DNA of 64,000 nucleotides from NCBI RefSeq assembly GCF_900100315.1, contig NZ_FNFF01000016.1:62001-126000 (forward strand). Direction: 5' to 3'. Shown piece after piece: positions 52,110-61,573 of this stretch. Each line of letters begins with the position of its first letter. Position 1 is the stretch's first letter. The position numbers and the translations under genes were made by a program. The notes under the pieces were generated by a model. The model was given only the letters and a program-made list of their open reading frames with translations, searched no databases and was not told the origin of the DNA. This DNA is from Streptomyces indicus (lineage in GTDB: Bacteria > Actinomycetota > Actinomycetes > Streptomycetales > Streptomycetaceae).

Positions 52110-53099
52110 TCACTCCCCGGGGTAGCGCACCCCGGTCTGCTCGCGCACCTGGTCCAGGGTGTCCATCACGGCGAGGGTGTGGGCCGGGGGCAGCAGCGGT
52201 GACGTGGTCAGGCCGGCCCGCAGACAGCGCATCACCTCACGGGCTTGGTGCCCGTAGCCGTGCCCTTCCTGCGGCGCGGCGTTCACGGCCTGCGGCTCGT
52301 GGCCGTCGCGGTGCAGCACGAAGGAGACGGGGTTGTAGAAGTCGCCCGGGATCACGATGCGGCCGGTCGTGCCGTACACCGTGGCCCGGTGTTCGTCCTG
52401 CGCGAGCAGCGAGCACGTCAGTACGGCCATCGCGCCGTCCCGGTAGCCGAGCAGGATGCCCGTCTGCTCGTCGACGCCCCGCGGGGACAGCCGCGCGTGC
52501 GCGGTGACCGTCTTCGGTGCGCCGAGGATCAGGTGGGCGAAGGAGACGGGGTAGGTGCCCAGGTCCAGCAGGGCGCCGCCGCCGGCCGCGGGGTCCCACA
52601 GGCGGTGGTCCTGGGGAGCGTCCACCCGGGCGCCGAAGTCGGCGTGCACGGACCGGACTTCGCCGATGGCGCCCTCGGCCACCAGTTCCGCGATGCGCAG
52701 GATGGCCGGGTTGAGGCAGGTCCACATCGCCTCCATCACGAACAGGCCCTGCTTCTCGGCCAGTTCGGTCAACTGGCGGGCCTGCCGCCCGCTGAGAGCG
52801 AACGGCTTCTCCACCAGCACCGGCTTGCCGGCCTCCAGACAGGCCGTCGCCGCGGCGACATGCTGGGCGTGCGGGGTGGCGATGTAGACGACGTCGACCT
52901 CCGGGTCGGCGGCCAACTCCGGCCAACTGCCGTGGGCGCGGGGGATACCGAACCGCGCCGCGAACGCCTGCGCGGACTCGGCCGACCGGGACCCGGCCGC
53001 GGCGACCCGGGCGTCCGGCAACAGCAGCAGATCCTCGGTGAAGGCGGCGGCCATCCCTCCGGTCGCCAGGACACCCCAACGGACGGGCTGTTCGCTCAC
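52110..53099 (-). CDS. Gfo/Idh/MocA-family oxidoreductase
   Basis: 329 residues from the GTG at 53099, preceded by CAGGAGA. The Rossmann domain reads WGVLATGGMAAAFTEDLLLL with YIATPHAQH and the conserved EKPFAL, whose Lys is catalytic. The C-terminal beta-sheet domain contains GGGALLDLGTYPVSFAHL. It resembles dihydrodiol/D-xylose dehydrogenase-type members that use NADP on sugars. Forty-five bp upstream of its start is TGGGAACGTTCCCA, a symmetric version of the operator of the neighbouring ABC operon, so it probably belongs to the same regulon and acts on the imported sugar. The precise reaction is unknown. Confidence 0.85.
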   Translation of the reverse strand: MSEQPVRWGVLATGGMAAAFTEDLLLLPDARVAAAGSRSAESAQAFAARFGIPRAHGSWPELAADPEVDVVYIATPHAQHVAAATACLEAGKPVLVEKPFALSGRQARQLTELAEKQGLFVMEAMWTCLNPAILRIAELVAEGAIGEVRSVHADFGARVDAPQDHRLWDPAAGGGALLDLGTYPVSFAHLILGAPKTVTAHARLSPRGVDEQTGILLGYRDGAMAVLTCSLLAQDEHRATVYGTTGRIVIPGDFYNPVSFVLHRDGHEPQAVNAAPQEGHGYGHQAREVMRCLRAGLTTSPLLPPAHTLAVMDTLDQVREQTGVRYPGE

Positions 53100-53143
53100 G
53101 TTCGTCTCCTGTTCAGTGATGCTCGTATGTACGCTGCAGCATA

Positions 53144-53157
53144 TGGGAACGTTCCCA
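53144..53157 (-). promoter_or_regulatory. LacI-type operator of the oxidoreductase gene
   Basis: Perfect palindrome TGGGAACGTTCCCA, matching the half-sites of the double operator at 47058-47101 (TGGGAACG and CGTTCCCA). It probably binds the LacI protein encoded at 45855-46871. Confidence 0.7.
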
Positions 53158-53266
53158 CCAGGCCGTCGGGTCGACCGCCGCGACCCACGCCCGTGGCCCC
53201 TTCCCGTACGACGACGCGACCGAACAGGCGGATTTCGCACACAGTGACAGTCACGCTCCGTCACTT

Positions 53267-53283
53267 CGCATGTTGATCATGCG
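53267..53283. promoter_or_regulatory. Inverted repeat upstream of the giant surface-protein gene
   Basis: CGCATG and CATGCG flank TTGAT, 49 bp before the ATG. It could be an operator or an early hairpin in the transcript. Confidence 0.3.
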
Positions 53284-53331
53284 AGGTTGTGCCGCACGAT
53301 TGATCGCTTCTCGGGTGGAGGCAACCTCTTC

Positions 53332-56300
53332 ATGGACGGTGTGGGACGCGTGGTCAGACGCCTGTGCCCGCCACGGCATGTGCCGGTGGCGGGCCTGGTG
53401 TTCGGGTCGGTCCTCGCGATGCTGGCGGCGCCGCTGCCCGCTGCGGCGGGCGGCAGCTCGGGAGGCATGGCCCGGGGGAGCGCGGCGGCCGCAGCCCCCG
53501 CGGAGCCGACGGTGCTGTTCGAGGAGGACTTCGAGAACGATCCGGTCGAGAGCGGAGCGGTGCTCCTGACCGACTACACCGGCGCCGCTCCCGCCGCGCA
53601 CACCTACACCGCCGACCCCGGATGGCTGAAGGGCTGCAACGGCTGGATCCTGAACCAGACCGACTCGGCCAAGTACGCCCCCGGCACCAAGGACTGCGGC
53701 ACCTGGTGGGAGAGCCAGCGCGTCCTGCCCAACGCTCTGGGGCAACTGAACGGGGCAGCCGACCCCACGGAGAACCACTCGGTGGCAGCGTTCACCGTGA
53801 CGGTGCCCAAAGCCAACTCGGTCGAGTTCGAGACCGAGCAGACCATCCCGGTCACACCGGGCCGCTTCCTCACCTTCGCGGTCTCCTCCGCCGCCATGAA
53901 CTGCCACGTCTCCGGCCCGCAGCTGAAGTTCTTCCTGATGGGCGGCACGACGGCGATCCCCGCCACTGCCAAGGCCATCAACCCGTGCACCGACAAGAAC
54001 GCCAAGTCCTTCAAGGTCGGCACCAGTTCCGTGAAGGCCGTGCACTCGGCCAGTGACGCGCCGGTGCTGTTCGACGGCAGCGCGGTCGGCATCCGCATGG
54101 TCAACGCCAACGGCAGCAGCGCGGGCAACGACGCCGCCTTCGACGACATCCAGCTCCTCGACGTCACACCCAGCGTCGAGAAGGCGTTCACGCCCGCCGT
54201 CGTGGCCGGCAACGGCACCTCGACGCTGACGTTCACCGTGACCAACACATCCGACCTGCTCAGCAAGAAGGGCTGGTCGTTCACGGACAACCTGCCCGAT
54301 GGACTGACCGTCGCCGACCCGGCCTCCGTCAAGACCACCTGCGCCAACGGGTCGGTCACTGCCATCTCTGGTGATGAGGCGATCCGGCTCAAGGGCGAAC
54401 TCGCGGCGGGCCAGACGTCCTGCACGCTCAGCGTGGACGTCACGGCGCCCGAGGGCGAGTACGAGAACTGCCCCGACAACCTGGTTGATGTGCGGGGCCT
54501 CAACGCCCCCACCGCGTGCGCGACGGTCCGCTTCGCCGACCCGGCTTACACGATCGAGAAGTCCTCGGCCCCGGCCTCCGGCGGCAAGGCAAAGCCAGGC
54601 GAGAAGGTCACGTACACCGTGAAGGTGACCAACACCGGCCCCGTCGCCACGGACGCGCCTGTCACCGACGACCTGAGGAAGGTCCTCGACGACGCGACAT
54701 ACAACAAGGACGCGAAGGCTGACGCGGGTGTGCCCGCGTACACCGCTCCGAAGCTGACCTGGAAGCCGTCGCTGCAGCCGGGCGCGAGTGCCACCCTCAC
54801 CTACTCGGTGACCCTCGACGACCCCGCGCGAGGTGACGGGGCTCTTACCAACGCTGTCACCGGCAGCGACGCCTCGAACTGTGCCGACGGCACGGAGGAG
54901 GGCTGCACCACGACGGTGACGGTGGACAAGCCGCCGCGCGGCGGATACTGCGCCGACACCGGGTATCTCGTGCAGTGGAACGGCCGCGCATACGAGTTGA
55001 GCACCTTCGACGTGAGCACCGGCACCAAGACGGCGATCGGGAACCTTGGCACGGACCGCTCGAACAACGTGAGCATCGGCTACAGCCAGCTCGACGGGTA
55101 CCTGTACGGCTTCCGGTCGACCGCCGGACAGCTGCTGCGGATCGACCCCACCACCGGCAAGTACACCTCCACGAAGATCACCGGGATGGCCACGCTCGGC
55201 GCCGCCATCGCCGCCACGACCCCTGATGGCTCGAAGATGTACGTCTTCGACCACCAGACCGCGATGTTCTACGTCGTCGACATCGACACGGACAACCCGA
55301 CGTACGCGTCGGTCCTCAAAACCTTGGACGCGAAGGCGTACCACGGCTCCGGTGACTTCGCGGTCAACCCGAAGGACGGCCGGCTCTACACCGTCGCGGG
55401 TGACGGCACGCTGTGGCGGCTGGATCCGGAGACCGCCGCCTGGACAGACCTGGGCAAGCAGCTTCCCGCCGACAAGTCCCCGGGCACGTTCCAGACGTTC
55501 GCCGACGACATGGGCACCTTCTACTTCTTCGGCAACTTCGGGGGAGCACTCCACCAGCTCGACCTGAGCGCGTCCTCCGCCGACTCCCTGATCACCGCCG
55601 AGGAGATCGGGGAGCCGATGCGGCTCGGCACCACTACGACCTCGTCCAACGCCGACGCCGCCGGCTGCCTCAAGCCCTACGACCTGGGCGACGCGCCCGA
55701 CTCGTACGGCACGGTGCGCGGCAAGGGCCCGTTCGCGGCCATCGACAAGCGGCTGATGATCGGCAAGGACGTCTCCTCCGAGCGTGAGGCCCGTACCCCC
55801 GGGACGGGCAAGGCGTACGACGCCACCGGTGACACCCTCGACGACGGCGTGCCCACCTGGCCGAAGCTCACCGAGAACACGACCTCGTACCAGGTCCCGG
55901 TCGCCGTCACCAACACCACCGGTGAGGCGGCCACGCTGACCGGCTGGGTGGACTTCGACGGCTCGGGCACCTTCGACGCCCGAGAAGTGACGAGCGTGCC
56001 GGTCCCGGCCGGGGCGACCTCGGTCGAACTGACCTGGACCGGTCTCGGCGCGAACACCACCGGGAAGACGTACGCGCGTCTGTGGCTGCAGCCGGGCACC
56101 ACCCCCGCCGTCTCACCGCTCGGCGGCGCCGACACCGCGCGCGTCGTCATCGGCGAGATCGAGGATAGCCCGCTGACCGTCGAGCCCCGTGCGCTGGTGC
56201 CCGGCATGACGATCACCAAGGCCGCGGACAAGGCCGTGGTCACGCCCGGCGGCGTGCTCACCTACACGGTGGCCCTGGCCAACACGGGCGAGACCGCACT

Positions 56301-59199
56301 GAACAACATCACCGTCACCGACGACCTGTCGAAGGTGCTCGACGACGCCGCATTGAGCGGTACGCCCACCGCGAGCAGCGGCACGATCACGGTGGACGGC
56401 ACCACCGCCACCTGGAAGGGCGACATCCCGCTCGGCGGCACGGTCATCCTGACCTACAAGGTGAAGGCGAAGGCCGCCGGTTCCGGCGACGGCAAGCTGG
56501 TCAACAAGGTGACCGGCCCTGGCATCTCCAACTGCCCGCCGGATTCGACCGACCCGAAGTGCACGACGGAGGCGAAGGTCTCCGCGGTGGAGATCGTCAA
56601 GGCCATCGACAACCCGGCGCCGAAGCCGGGCGACAAGGTCACCTACACGATCAGGGCGAAGAACACCGGCCAAGTCGCCATCGCGGGCGGCTCGTTCGCG
56701 GACGACCTCGTGAAGGTCCTGGACGACGCGACGTACAACGAGGATGCCGACGCCACCTCGGGCGAGGTGGCCCATGCCGAGCCGACGCTGACGTGGACCG
56801 GGGACATCCCGGTGGACGGCACGGTCACCCTCACCTACTCGGTCACGGTCAAGGACCCGCTCACGGGCGACAAGCAGCTCGCCAACGCTGTGACATCGGA
56901 CATCCCGGGCAACAACTGCCCGCCGGGTTCGAGCGACCCGAAGTGCCGGACGACCACCGATCTGCCCGCCCTTGACATCGTGAAGTCCGCGTCCAAAACG
57001 GAGGCGAAGCCCGGCGACACCGTGACGTACAAGGTGGTCGTCACCAACACGGGCAAGGCCCCATACAAGGGCGCGACCGTCACCGACGACCTGACCGAGG
57101 TCCTCGACGACGCCGCGTACAACAAGAACGCGAAGGCGACGTCGGGGGAGATCTCGTACGAGGAGCCGAAGGTGACCTGGACCGGGATTGTCCCGGCCGG
57201 GGCGACCGTGACGCTCACGTACTCGGTGAAGATCGACTCGCCGGCCGAGGGCGACCTGAAGCTCGCCAACGCGGTCACCGGCCCGCCGGGATCCAACTGC
57301 CCGCCGGACTCGACCGACCCGAAGTGCACCGCCACGACCCCGATCGCCTCGCTCACCTTCAAGAAGAGCTCCGACAACCCCGCGCCGATGCCGGGCGACA
57401 CCGTCACCTACATCGTGACGGTCACCAACGACAGTACCGAAGCGGCCTATCCGGGCGCCGTGTTCACCGACGACCTGACGAAGATCGTCGACGACGCCGC
57501 GTACAACAAGGACGCCGAGGCCACCGCCGGCACCGTCGCGTACACGGAGCCGACGCTGGCGTGGAAGGGCGACGTACCCGCGGGCGGCACGGTCACGGTC
57601 ACCTACTCGGTCACCGTGAACACTCCGCCGGCCGGCGACAAGTTGCTGGCCAACGCGGTCACCTCGGACAGCCCGGGCTCCAACTGCCCGCCCGGGTCGG
57701 ACGATCCCGACTGCTCGACCGAGGCGGGCATCCCCACGTACAAGGTCAAGAAGACCGCTTCACCGGCGGACCCGAAGGCCGGCGACACCCTCACCTACAC
57801 GGTCACCGTCACCAACGACGGCCAGGCAGACTATGCAGGCGCCACGTTCACCGACGACCTCACGACGGTCCTCGACGACGCGGTGTACAACGAGGACGCC
57901 GAGGCCACGTCCGGCGAGGTGTCCTACGACGAACCGGAGCTGACCTGGACCGGCGACCTCGCCGAGGGCGCCACCGCGACCGTCACCTACACCTTCACCG
58001 TCTCCGCCGCTCTCAACGGTGACGGGAAGTTCGTCAACGGTGTCGTCGGCGGATCCAACTGCCCCGAGGGCAGCGACGATCCGGACTGCTCCACCGTCCT
58101 GCCCGCTCCCGACTACGACTTCGGTGACGCGCCGGACAGCTACGGCACGACGCGGGCCCGCGACGGCGCGTACCACGAGGTGGCCGACGAGCTGCGGATC
58201 GGTAGCGCCCTCAACGCGGAACGGGACGGCACCCCGAACCGGACCGCCGCCCAGTCCACGGACGACGACGGCCTCACCGCCACCCTCACCCTCTACCAGC
58301 ACCAGGAGCGGTACACGGCGAAGGTGCCCGTCACCAACCGCACCGGCGCGCCTGCCGTGCTTGCCGGCTGGATCGACGACAACGTCAACGGCATCTTCGA
58401 GTCGGAGGAGATGGTCTTCGCCGACGTCCCGGACGGCGCCACCGAGGCCACGCTGACGTGGGACGGCCTGACCACGGCGGAGCCGGTCAGCACGTTCGCA
58501 CGGCTGCGCCTCTATGGTGACGACAGCGCCGCCGACGCTGCCGACCGTGCGGGCAAGGCCCCGAAGGACCCGGACGCGACCGGCTTCGGCGGAACCGGTG
58601 AGATCGAGGACCACACGGTCGTCGTCGCACCGGCCCACCTGGAGATCACCAAGTCCGCCTCCCCGGCCGAGCCGAAGCCGGGGGGCAAGGTGAGGTACAC
58701 AGTCACTGTCGAGAGCAGCGCTCCCGCGCAGTACGCGGACGCCACGTTTTCCGACGACCTGACGAAGGTCCTCGACGACGCCGCATACAACAAGGACGCC
58801 GAGGCCACCGTGGGCTCGGTCTCCTACGCGAAGGCGAAGCTGACCTGGAAGGGTGACATTCCGGCCGGCAAGACGGTCACCGTCCGCTACTCCGTCACCG
58901 TGGACAAGCCCGTACGCGGCGACCGGAAGCTGACCAACGCCGTCACCGGGCCCGAGGGTTCCAACTGCGAGCCGGGGTCGGGCGACCCCGACTGCACCTC
59001 CGCGCCCAGGGTCCCGCCGGCCACGCCCACTCCGCCCAAGAAGCCGACGCCGCCCCCGCACAAGCCCGCGGGTCAGCTGCCGAAGACGGGATCCTCCGAC
59101 ACCGTCGGCCATCTGTCCCTCGCCGCGGTGCTCACGCTCGGCATCGGCGTTCTTCTGACGACCGCCGCCGTCCGGCGCGGACGCCGCGACACGGACTGA
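53332..59199 (+). CDS. Giant LPXTG-anchored surface protein with DUF11 repeats and two GEVED domains
   Basis: 1955 residues from the ATG at 53332 (GGAGG 11 bases upstream). Order: signal peptide (to about 41); an N-terminal beta-sandwich with several Cys (about 55-275); a DUF11-like domain (about 277-400); DUF11 (405-530); a DUF6923-like beta-propeller segment (about 535-776); a GEVED domain (about 784-950, LGDAPDSYG); five tandem DUF11 repeats (about 958-1594), each with a DDLxKVLDDAxYN motif; a second GEVED domain (about 1595-1765, FGDAPDSYG); a last DUF11 (1769-1895); a Pro/Lys linker; LPKTG at 1916-1920; a membrane helix and RRGRRDTD tail. Sortase would link it to peptidoglycan. Role: a surface stalk or adhesin, inferred. 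Confidence 0.9.
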   Translation: MDGVGRVVRRLCPPRHVPVAGLVFGSVLAMLAAPLPAAAGGSSGGMARGSAAAAAPAEPTVLFEEDFENDPVESGAVLLTDYTGAAPAAHTYTADPGWLKGCNGWILNQTDSAKYAPGTKDCGTWWESQRVLPNALGQLNGAADPTENHSVAAFTVTVPKANSVEFETEQTIPVTPGRFLTFAVSSAAMNCHVSGPQLKFFLMGGTTAIPATAKAINPCTDKNAKSFKVGTSSVKAVHSASDAPVLFDGSAVGIRMVNANGSSAGNDAAFDDIQLLDVTPSVEKAFTPAVVAGNGTSTLTFTVTNTSDLLSKKGWSFTDNLPDGLTVADPASVKTTCANGSVTAISGDEAIRLKGELAAGQTSCTLSVDVTAPEGEYENCPDNLVDVRGLNAPTACATVRFADPAYTIEKSSAPASGGKAKPGEKVTYTVKVTNTGPVATDAPVTDDLRKVLDDATYNKDAKADAGVPAYTAPKLTWKPSLQPGASATLTYSVTLDDPARGDGALTNAVTGSDASNCADGTEEGCTTTVTVDKPPRGGYCADTGYLVQWNGRAYELSTFDVSTGTKTAIGNLGTDRSNNVSIGYSQLDGYLYGFRSTAGQLLRIDPTTGKYTSTKITGMATLGAAIAATTPDGSKMYVFDHQTAMFYVVDIDTDNPTYASVLKTLDAKAYHGSGDFAVNPKDGRLYTVAGDGTLWRLDPETAAWTDLGKQLPADKSPGTFQTFADDMGTFYFFGNFGGALHQLDLSASSADSLITAEEIGEPMRLGTTTTSSNADAAGCLKPYDLGDAPDSYGTVRGKGPFAAIDKRLMIGKDVSSEREARTPGTGKAYDATGDTLDDGVPTWPKLTENTTSYQVPVAVTNTTGEAATLTGWVDFDGSGTFDAREVTSVPVPAGATSVELTWTGLGANTTGKTYARLWLQPGTTPAVSPLGGADTARVVIGEIEDSPLTVEPRALVPGMTITKAADKAVVTPGGVLTYTVALANTGETALNNITVTDDLSKVLDDAALSGTPTASSGTITVDGTTATWKGDIPLGGTVILTYKVKAKAAGSGDGKLVNKVTGPGISNCPPDSTDPKCTTEAKVSAVEIVKAIDNPAPKPGDKVTYTIRAKNTGQVAIAGGSFADDLVKVLDDATYNEDADATSGEVAHAEPTLTWTGDIPVDGTVTLTYSVTVKDPLTGDKQLANAVTSDIPGNNCPPGSSDPKCRTTTDLPALDIVKSASKTEAKPGDTVTYKVVVTNTGKAPYKGATVTDDLTEVLDDAAYNKNAKATSGEISYEEPKVTWTGIVPAGATVTLTYSVKIDSPAEGDLKLANAVTGPPGSNCPPDSTDPKCTATTPIASLTFKKSSDNPAPMPGDTVTYIVTVTNDSTEAAYPGAVFTDDLTKIVDDAAYNKDAEATAGTVAYTEPTLAWKGDVPAGGTVTVTYSVTVNTPPAGDKLLANAVTSDSPGSNCPPGSDDPDCSTEAGIPTYKVKKTASPADPKAGDTLTYTVTVTNDGQADYAGATFTDDLTTVLDDAVYNEDAEATSGEVSYDEPELTWTGDLAEGATATVTYTFTVSAALNGDGKFVNGVVGGSNCPEGSDDPDCSTVLPAPDYDFGDAPDSYGTTRARDGAYHEVADELRIGSALNAERDGTPNRTAAQSTDDDGLTATLTLYQHQERYTAKVPVTNRTGAPAVLAGWIDDNVNGIFESEEMVFADVPDGATEATLTWDGLTTAEPVSTFARLRLYGDDSAADAADRAGKAPKDPDATGFGGTGEIEDHTVVVAPAHLEITKSASPAEPKPGGKVRYTVTVESSAPAQYADATFSDDLTKVLDDAAYNKDAEATVGSVSYAKAKLTWKGDIPAGKTVTVRYSVTVDKPVRGDRKLTNAVTGPEGSNCEPGSGDPDCTSAPRVPPATPTPPKKPTPPPHKPAGQLPKTGSSDTVGHLSLAAVLTLGIGVLLTTAAVRRGRRDTD

Positions 59200-59240
59200 T
59201 CCGGGTAGAGCCCGGAGGAAAGAGCACCACATCGGCCGTG

Positions 59241-59260
59241 GGGCCGGCCCCGACAGGGGC
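59241..59260 (+). terminator. Short hairpin after the surface-protein gene
   Basis: GCCCC (59247-59251) pairs with GGGGC (59256-59260) over GACA, next to the self-complementary GGGGCCGGCCCC. A modest terminator candidate. Confidence 0.4.
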
Positions 59261-59436
59261 TGGACCCATGGCTGTTCCGCAGGTATCAGGCGAGAAGATG
59301 GATCGTGGTGGCCATGGGACGCGACGCATTCGTCATCGGGGCGCTCGTGGCCTTTACACCGGACGGCGAGGCCCACGCTGACCGGCCTCGAGCTTCCGTT
59401 GCGGCGTCCGACCGGTTGCTGGTCAGGGAGCTGTGT

Positions 59437-60339
59437 CTACCACCGCCGGGCGGGCGGCTTGCGTCCGAAGACGACCACGGTGTCGCCGGCCCGCAGGGTG
59501 CTCCACAGCCGCTGGGCGTTGCGGTACGACAGATTGACGCAGCCGTGCGAGCCCGGTTCGTAGTAGATGGTGCGGTAGCGGCCGTGGAACGCCTGCCCGC
59601 CGGAGAAGAACTGGGCGTAGGGCATGGGCGCTTGGTACAGCGTCGAGGTGTGCGCAGCATTGCGCCGGCCGATGGCGAACGTGCCGGTGCGAGTCGCGTA
59701 GCCGGGCTTTCCGGACCGTACGGCGACAGGCCCGAACACCACCTTCCTGCCCTGCTGCACCCACATCAGCTGGAGGGTCAGGTCGACGCAGGCGACCCGG
59801 CCCCGGCGCGGCGGGCAGCGGCCACCCGTGTCGGGGTGCGTCCGTGCCCACTCCAGGGTGGCGGCGCCCCAGGTGACGGGCCCTGCATAGCCGGTTCGCG
59901 GCTGGATCTTGCGCGCAGTCTGGTACCTCTGGATCGCCGCACAGTCCTTCCCGGACTGCTTGCCATCGACCGGCGTGAGTTTGAGGAAGCGCTCCAACTC
60001 CTTCTGATACGGGCCGGTTCTGCCGGTGCAGAACGGCGCGTTGCGGCCCTCCTCACCTGGCGGACTCACCTCCAGCTCTCGCAGATCCCGGTACTTGGCG
60101 AGCTGCGGAAACGGCTCACCAAGCGGCGCACGCGGTCGTGCGCCCGGGACACGCAGGTCGGGAGGCATCCACTGATCCGGCGTGTTCTCCAGGAACGGCA
60201 ACTCGGAGCGGGAGTGCAGCGGCGGAGGCGGATCCGTATCGGCGTGCGTAACGGCGTACGCGGATACGGAGCCACCCGCGGGCAGGCATGCGAGGGCCAG
60301 CGCGGTCGCGACGGCCTTCACGAGACGCGTGCGTGTCAT
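59437..60339 (-). CDS. Secreted L,D-transpeptidase (YkuD)
   Basis: 300 residues with a signal peptide (cleavage near residue 27). A middle segment (about 100-165, GPYQKELERFLKLTPVDGKQSGKDCAAIQRYQ) looks like a peptidoglycan-binding module. The C-terminal YkuD domain has the signature AFHG then SHGCVNLSYRNAQRLW with catalytic Cys267. Such enzymes make 3-3 crosslinks or attach proteins to the peptide stem. It begins 16 bp after the DUF5979-like surface protein gene, so both are one transcript, and it is convergent with the LPXTG gene. Its neighbours suggest a role in fixing surface proteins, but ordinary crosslinking is equally possible. Confidence 0.9.
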   Translation of the reverse strand: MTRTRLVKAVATALALACLPAGGSVSAYAVTHADTDPPPPLHSRSELPFLENTPDQWMPPDLRVPGARPRAPLGEPFPQLAKYRDLRELEVSPPGEEGRNAPFCTGRTGPYQKELERFLKLTPVDGKQSGKDCAAIQRYQTARKIQPRTGYAGPVTWGAATLEWARTHPDTGGRCPPRRGRVACVDLTLQLMWVQQGRKVVFGPVAVRSGKPGYATRTGTFAIGRRNAAHTSTLYQAPMPYAQFFSGGQAFHGRYRTIYYEPGSHGCVNLSYRNAQRLWSTLRAGDTVVVFGRKPPARRW

Positions 60340-60355
60340 GGCGTGAACGAGCCCG

Positions 60356-61573
60356 TCACGCCGGCTGCTTGTCCTTGTCCGGTGGCGGAGTCGGCCCCGC
60401 GCCCGTACCGGTGTTGGTCACCATGATCTCGACCTTGGCGTCGTCGCCGACGCGGAACAGCTGGGCGTGCCTGGTCTGCTTGCCGTTGACGGAGTAGCTG
60501 ACTGTCCAGCCCTTGGGCAGGGTCCGCAGCGGTTCACGGACCACGCAGTACGAGTCCGCGCGGATGCCGTCGACCGTCGCGGACTGATCGGCCTTCAGCT
60601 TCAGCGACCCCTTGGTCCCGTCCTGGCACAGGTAGTTGACGGTGAACGTGCTCGGGACCGGGCCGTACGGCGGCGGCACGACGGCCTTTGTGACGGTGAA
60701 GGAGCCGGTCGCCTCCTCGCTGCCGGAGAAGTCGTTGCTGATCACGACGACGGAGCTCACGCCGGTCACGAAGCCGCTGGACGCGTCCGCGGGCTGGTAG
60801 GTCACCTTTGCTCCCTCCGGGAACGTTCTGGTTCCGTTCTCGGTCACCATGCAGGTGGAACCGGCGGGGACGTTCCGTACGACCACACCACCCGACGAGG
60901 TCCGCGCGATTCCGCCCCCGGAGCCGAAGGTCAGGGTGTCCTCCACGGAGGTGCCCAAGGGAGTGGTGCACTCGACATCCGCGGTGTACGAGGTCGGCAT
61001 CGTCTCTTTGGTGCCGCCCTCAGGGGCCGTCACCTTCTTCAGGACGAGGAGTGCTCCTGCGGTGACCGTCGGCAGGTCCTCAAGGTGATAGCAGATCAGG
61101 TAGTGGCTGACGTCGGCGGTGTTGCCGCCGTTGTTCGTGGGCGACTTGTAGTTCTGCGGCGGCTCCAGGTCCGGCGGAATGTGGGGTGCCTTGTAGATGT
61201 TCGAGCCGGTGCCGCCCTTGATCACGACGGCGTCGATCACCACGCCTGCCCTCTTGCCCGCGTCGGTGATCGCCACGTTGACCATCGTGGGGCTCGATCC
61301 CGTGCCGGTGCCCTGGACGTAGGCGTCACCGGCGTCCTCGGCCTCGTTGCCGTAGATCTGGATGTCGTCGGGGTATCCGGCGTCCGAGCAGTTGCGGATG
61401 TTCTCGTCCACGAACTGCGCGCGGGAGTCGTTCGGCGTCGAGCCCAGCGGTCCATCCGCGACTACGACGGGCGCGCCGCCCACGACGACGGCCAGCGCCA
61501 CCACCGGAAGCGCCGTCACCTCCACGAAGCGGCGGAGCCCTGCGGGTCTGTGCGTCCGGGATGCGAAAGACAT
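60356..61573 (-). CDS. Secreted surface protein with DUF5979-like domains
   Basis: 405 residues from the ATG at 61573; an upstream in-frame extension lacks a signal-like start. The N-terminal membrane segment (about 17-40, ALPVVALAVVVGGAPVVVA) is a signal peptide. An unknown domain (about 45-165) is rich in Asn and Asp. Two DUF5979-like Ig domains follow (about 175-275, GALLVLKKVTAPEGG, and 280-390, GSFTVTKAVVPPPYG), each with paired cysteines. The C-terminus ends GPTPPPDKDKQPA without LPXTG or a membrane helix. Such domains usually occur in surface stalks. Cotranscribed with the L,D-transpeptidase gene. Confidence 0.75.
   Translation of the reverse strand: MSFASRTHRPAGLRRFVEVTALPVVALAVVVGGAPVVVADGPLGSTPNDSRAQFVDENIRNCSDAGYPDDIQIYGNEAEDAGDAYVQGTGTGSSPTMVNVAITDAGKRAGVVIDAVVIKGGTGSNIYKAPHIPPDLEPPQNYKSPTNNGGNTADVSHYLICYHLEDLPTVTAGALLVLKKVTAPEGGTKETMPTSYTADVECTTPLGTSVEDTLTFGSGGGIARTSSGGVVVRNVPAGSTCMVTENGTRTFPEGAKVTYQPADASSGFVTGVSSVVVISNDFSGSEEATGSFTVTKAVVPPPYGPVPSTFTVNYLCQDGTKGSLKLKADQSATVDGIRADSYCVVREPLRTLPKGWTVSYSVNGKQTRHAQLFRVGDDAKVEIMVTNTGTGAGPTPPPDKDKQPA

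Noticed and set aside
59305-60426. Plus-strand open frame opposite the L,D-transpeptidase
   Set aside because: Its first residues look plausible, but the rest is antisense to a gene with an intact YkuD signature and signal peptide.
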